Below, piece after piece: positions 6,114 through 6,299 of a DNA stretch of 6,299 bases. Location: contig JAEYNR010000011.1 in NCBI GenBank assembly GCA_023412475.1, forward strand, positions 1 through 6,299, in the 5' to 3' direction. The position numbers and the translations under genes were made by a program. This DNA is from Fibrobacterota bacterium (GTDB taxonomy: Bacteria > Fibrobacterota > Chitinivibrionia > Chitinivibrionales > Chitinispirillaceae). The notes below the pieces were generated by a model. The model ran no database searches, was not told the origin of the DNA, and saw nothing but the letters and a program-made list of their open reading frames with translations. The first letter of the stretch is position 1. The number at the start of each line of letters is the position of its first letter.

Positions 6114-6183
6114 ATCGTCAAGCCAAAATGCCTGCCGCAGGCGCAACACAGGCACTTCGGCTGTGCCGAGGCCCGTTAGTGGC
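6107..6183. other. attC-like imperfect palindrome
   Basis: GCCTAAC (6107-6113) pairs with GTTAGtgGC (6175-6183) apart from a 2-nt bulge. Inside, TCAAGCC (6118-6124) resembles an integron L'' box. Further hairpins are GCCTG/CAGGC (6130-6142) and CTTCGGC/GCCGAGG (6155-6171, one T-G pair). Overall length and nested pairing fit an integron attC site, the bottom strand of which is recombined by IntI. The R' box is imperfect (GTTAGTG). Confidence 0.5.
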
Positions 6184-6242
6184 AATTTTTCCACTGGGCG
6201 GGAGCGCTCATCGTGAGCGCGGAGTTCGGAAAAGTAAAAATT
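6184..6242. repeat. Second nested palindrome after the attC-like site
   Basis: An inner hairpin GCGCTCA/TGAGCGC (6204-6220, loop TCG) is enclosed by AATTTTT (6184-6190) and AAAAATT (6236-6242), with TTTTTCC and GGAAAAG supporting a partly paired outer stem. It directly abuts the attC-like palindrome and could be part of a longer composite site or a separate repeat element. Confidence 0.6.
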
Positions 6243-6277
6243 TATGGTTAGAAAATAAATTAACCGGATAGACGGTA

Positions 6278-6299
6278 ATGACATTTGATATATTAAACT
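6278..6299 (+). CDS. Possible start of a following gene, truncated at the window end
   Basis: ATG at 6278 opens MTFDILN and runs into the right edge. Only a weak GGATAGACGG-type sequence precedes it. A gene starting about 100 nt after the attC-like box would be expected if more cassettes follow, but seven codons cannot prove it. Confidence 0.2.

Larger units (their letters stand above)
5146..6174 (+). mobile_element. Integron-cassette-like unit carrying one TIR-domain gene
   Basis: The unit starts at GTTAGGCG (5146-5153), which fits the integron R' core GTTRRRY. It contains one + strand gene and ends in a palindrome opening with GCCTAAC (6107-6113), which fits the R'' core RYYYAAC. A single promoterless-looking gene with little flanking sequence, followed by an imperfect palindrome, is the standard cassette layout. 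Against this, the distal R' (GTTAGTG, 6175-6181) departs from consensus, no integrase is seen, and the ends share a longer inverted repeat than the core sites require. The end coordinate assumes cleavage at that distal box. Another type of mobile unit with inverted ends remains possible. Confidence 0.5.

Noticed and set aside
6015..6284. 89-residue ORF on the minus strand
   Set aside because: It runs through the inverted repeat and both palindromes and overlaps the end of the TIR gene. Its openness is explained by the repeat sequence, and no protein family is recognisable.

Overview
The window looks like accessory DNA from a Gram-negative bacterium of moderate-to-low GC. The lineage cannot be fixed from sequence. 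Fibrobacterota/Chitinivibrionia or a spirochaete would fit the mix of repeat-rich proteins, small helical ORFs and integron-like sites, but this is a guess. All recognisable genes are on the + strand.

Left part (1-3898): a two-gene overlapping unit. The first gene is cut by the window's left edge. It encodes a protein with two peptidoglycan-binding-like repeats followed by a long Gly/Ala-rich C-terminal region. The second gene starts inside the end of the first. It encodes a probably exported protein with a MORN_2-type (YwqK-like) repeat half and an ankyrin-repeat half. A short hairpin plus T-run terminates the unit. The arrangement fits a contact-dependent antibacterial effector followed by its periplasmic immunity protein, but that is inference.

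Middle part (3899-5145): about 1.2 kb without an intact gene. It holds a small decayed gene (reading continues past an in-frame TAA), two 21-bp direct repeats, an alternating 20/21-bp tandem repeat array that may be a leftover insertion-sequence end, and a 16-unit CTTAA(A)CCT minisatellite. This reads as a scar region with repeated insertion and decay.

Right part (5146-6299): a self-contained unit bounded by an imperfect inverted repeat that begins GTTAGGCG and ends CGCCTAAC. It carries a single gene for a TIR-like (Cap12/Pycsar-effector-type) NADase-family protein with an unidentified N-terminal domain. The unit is followed by an attC-like imperfect palindrome. The best reading is an integron-type gene cassette, or a cassette-like mobile unit, that delivers a stand-alone anti-phage effector. 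No integrase and no cyclic-nucleotide synthase is visible in the window. The last 22 bases may begin another gene.
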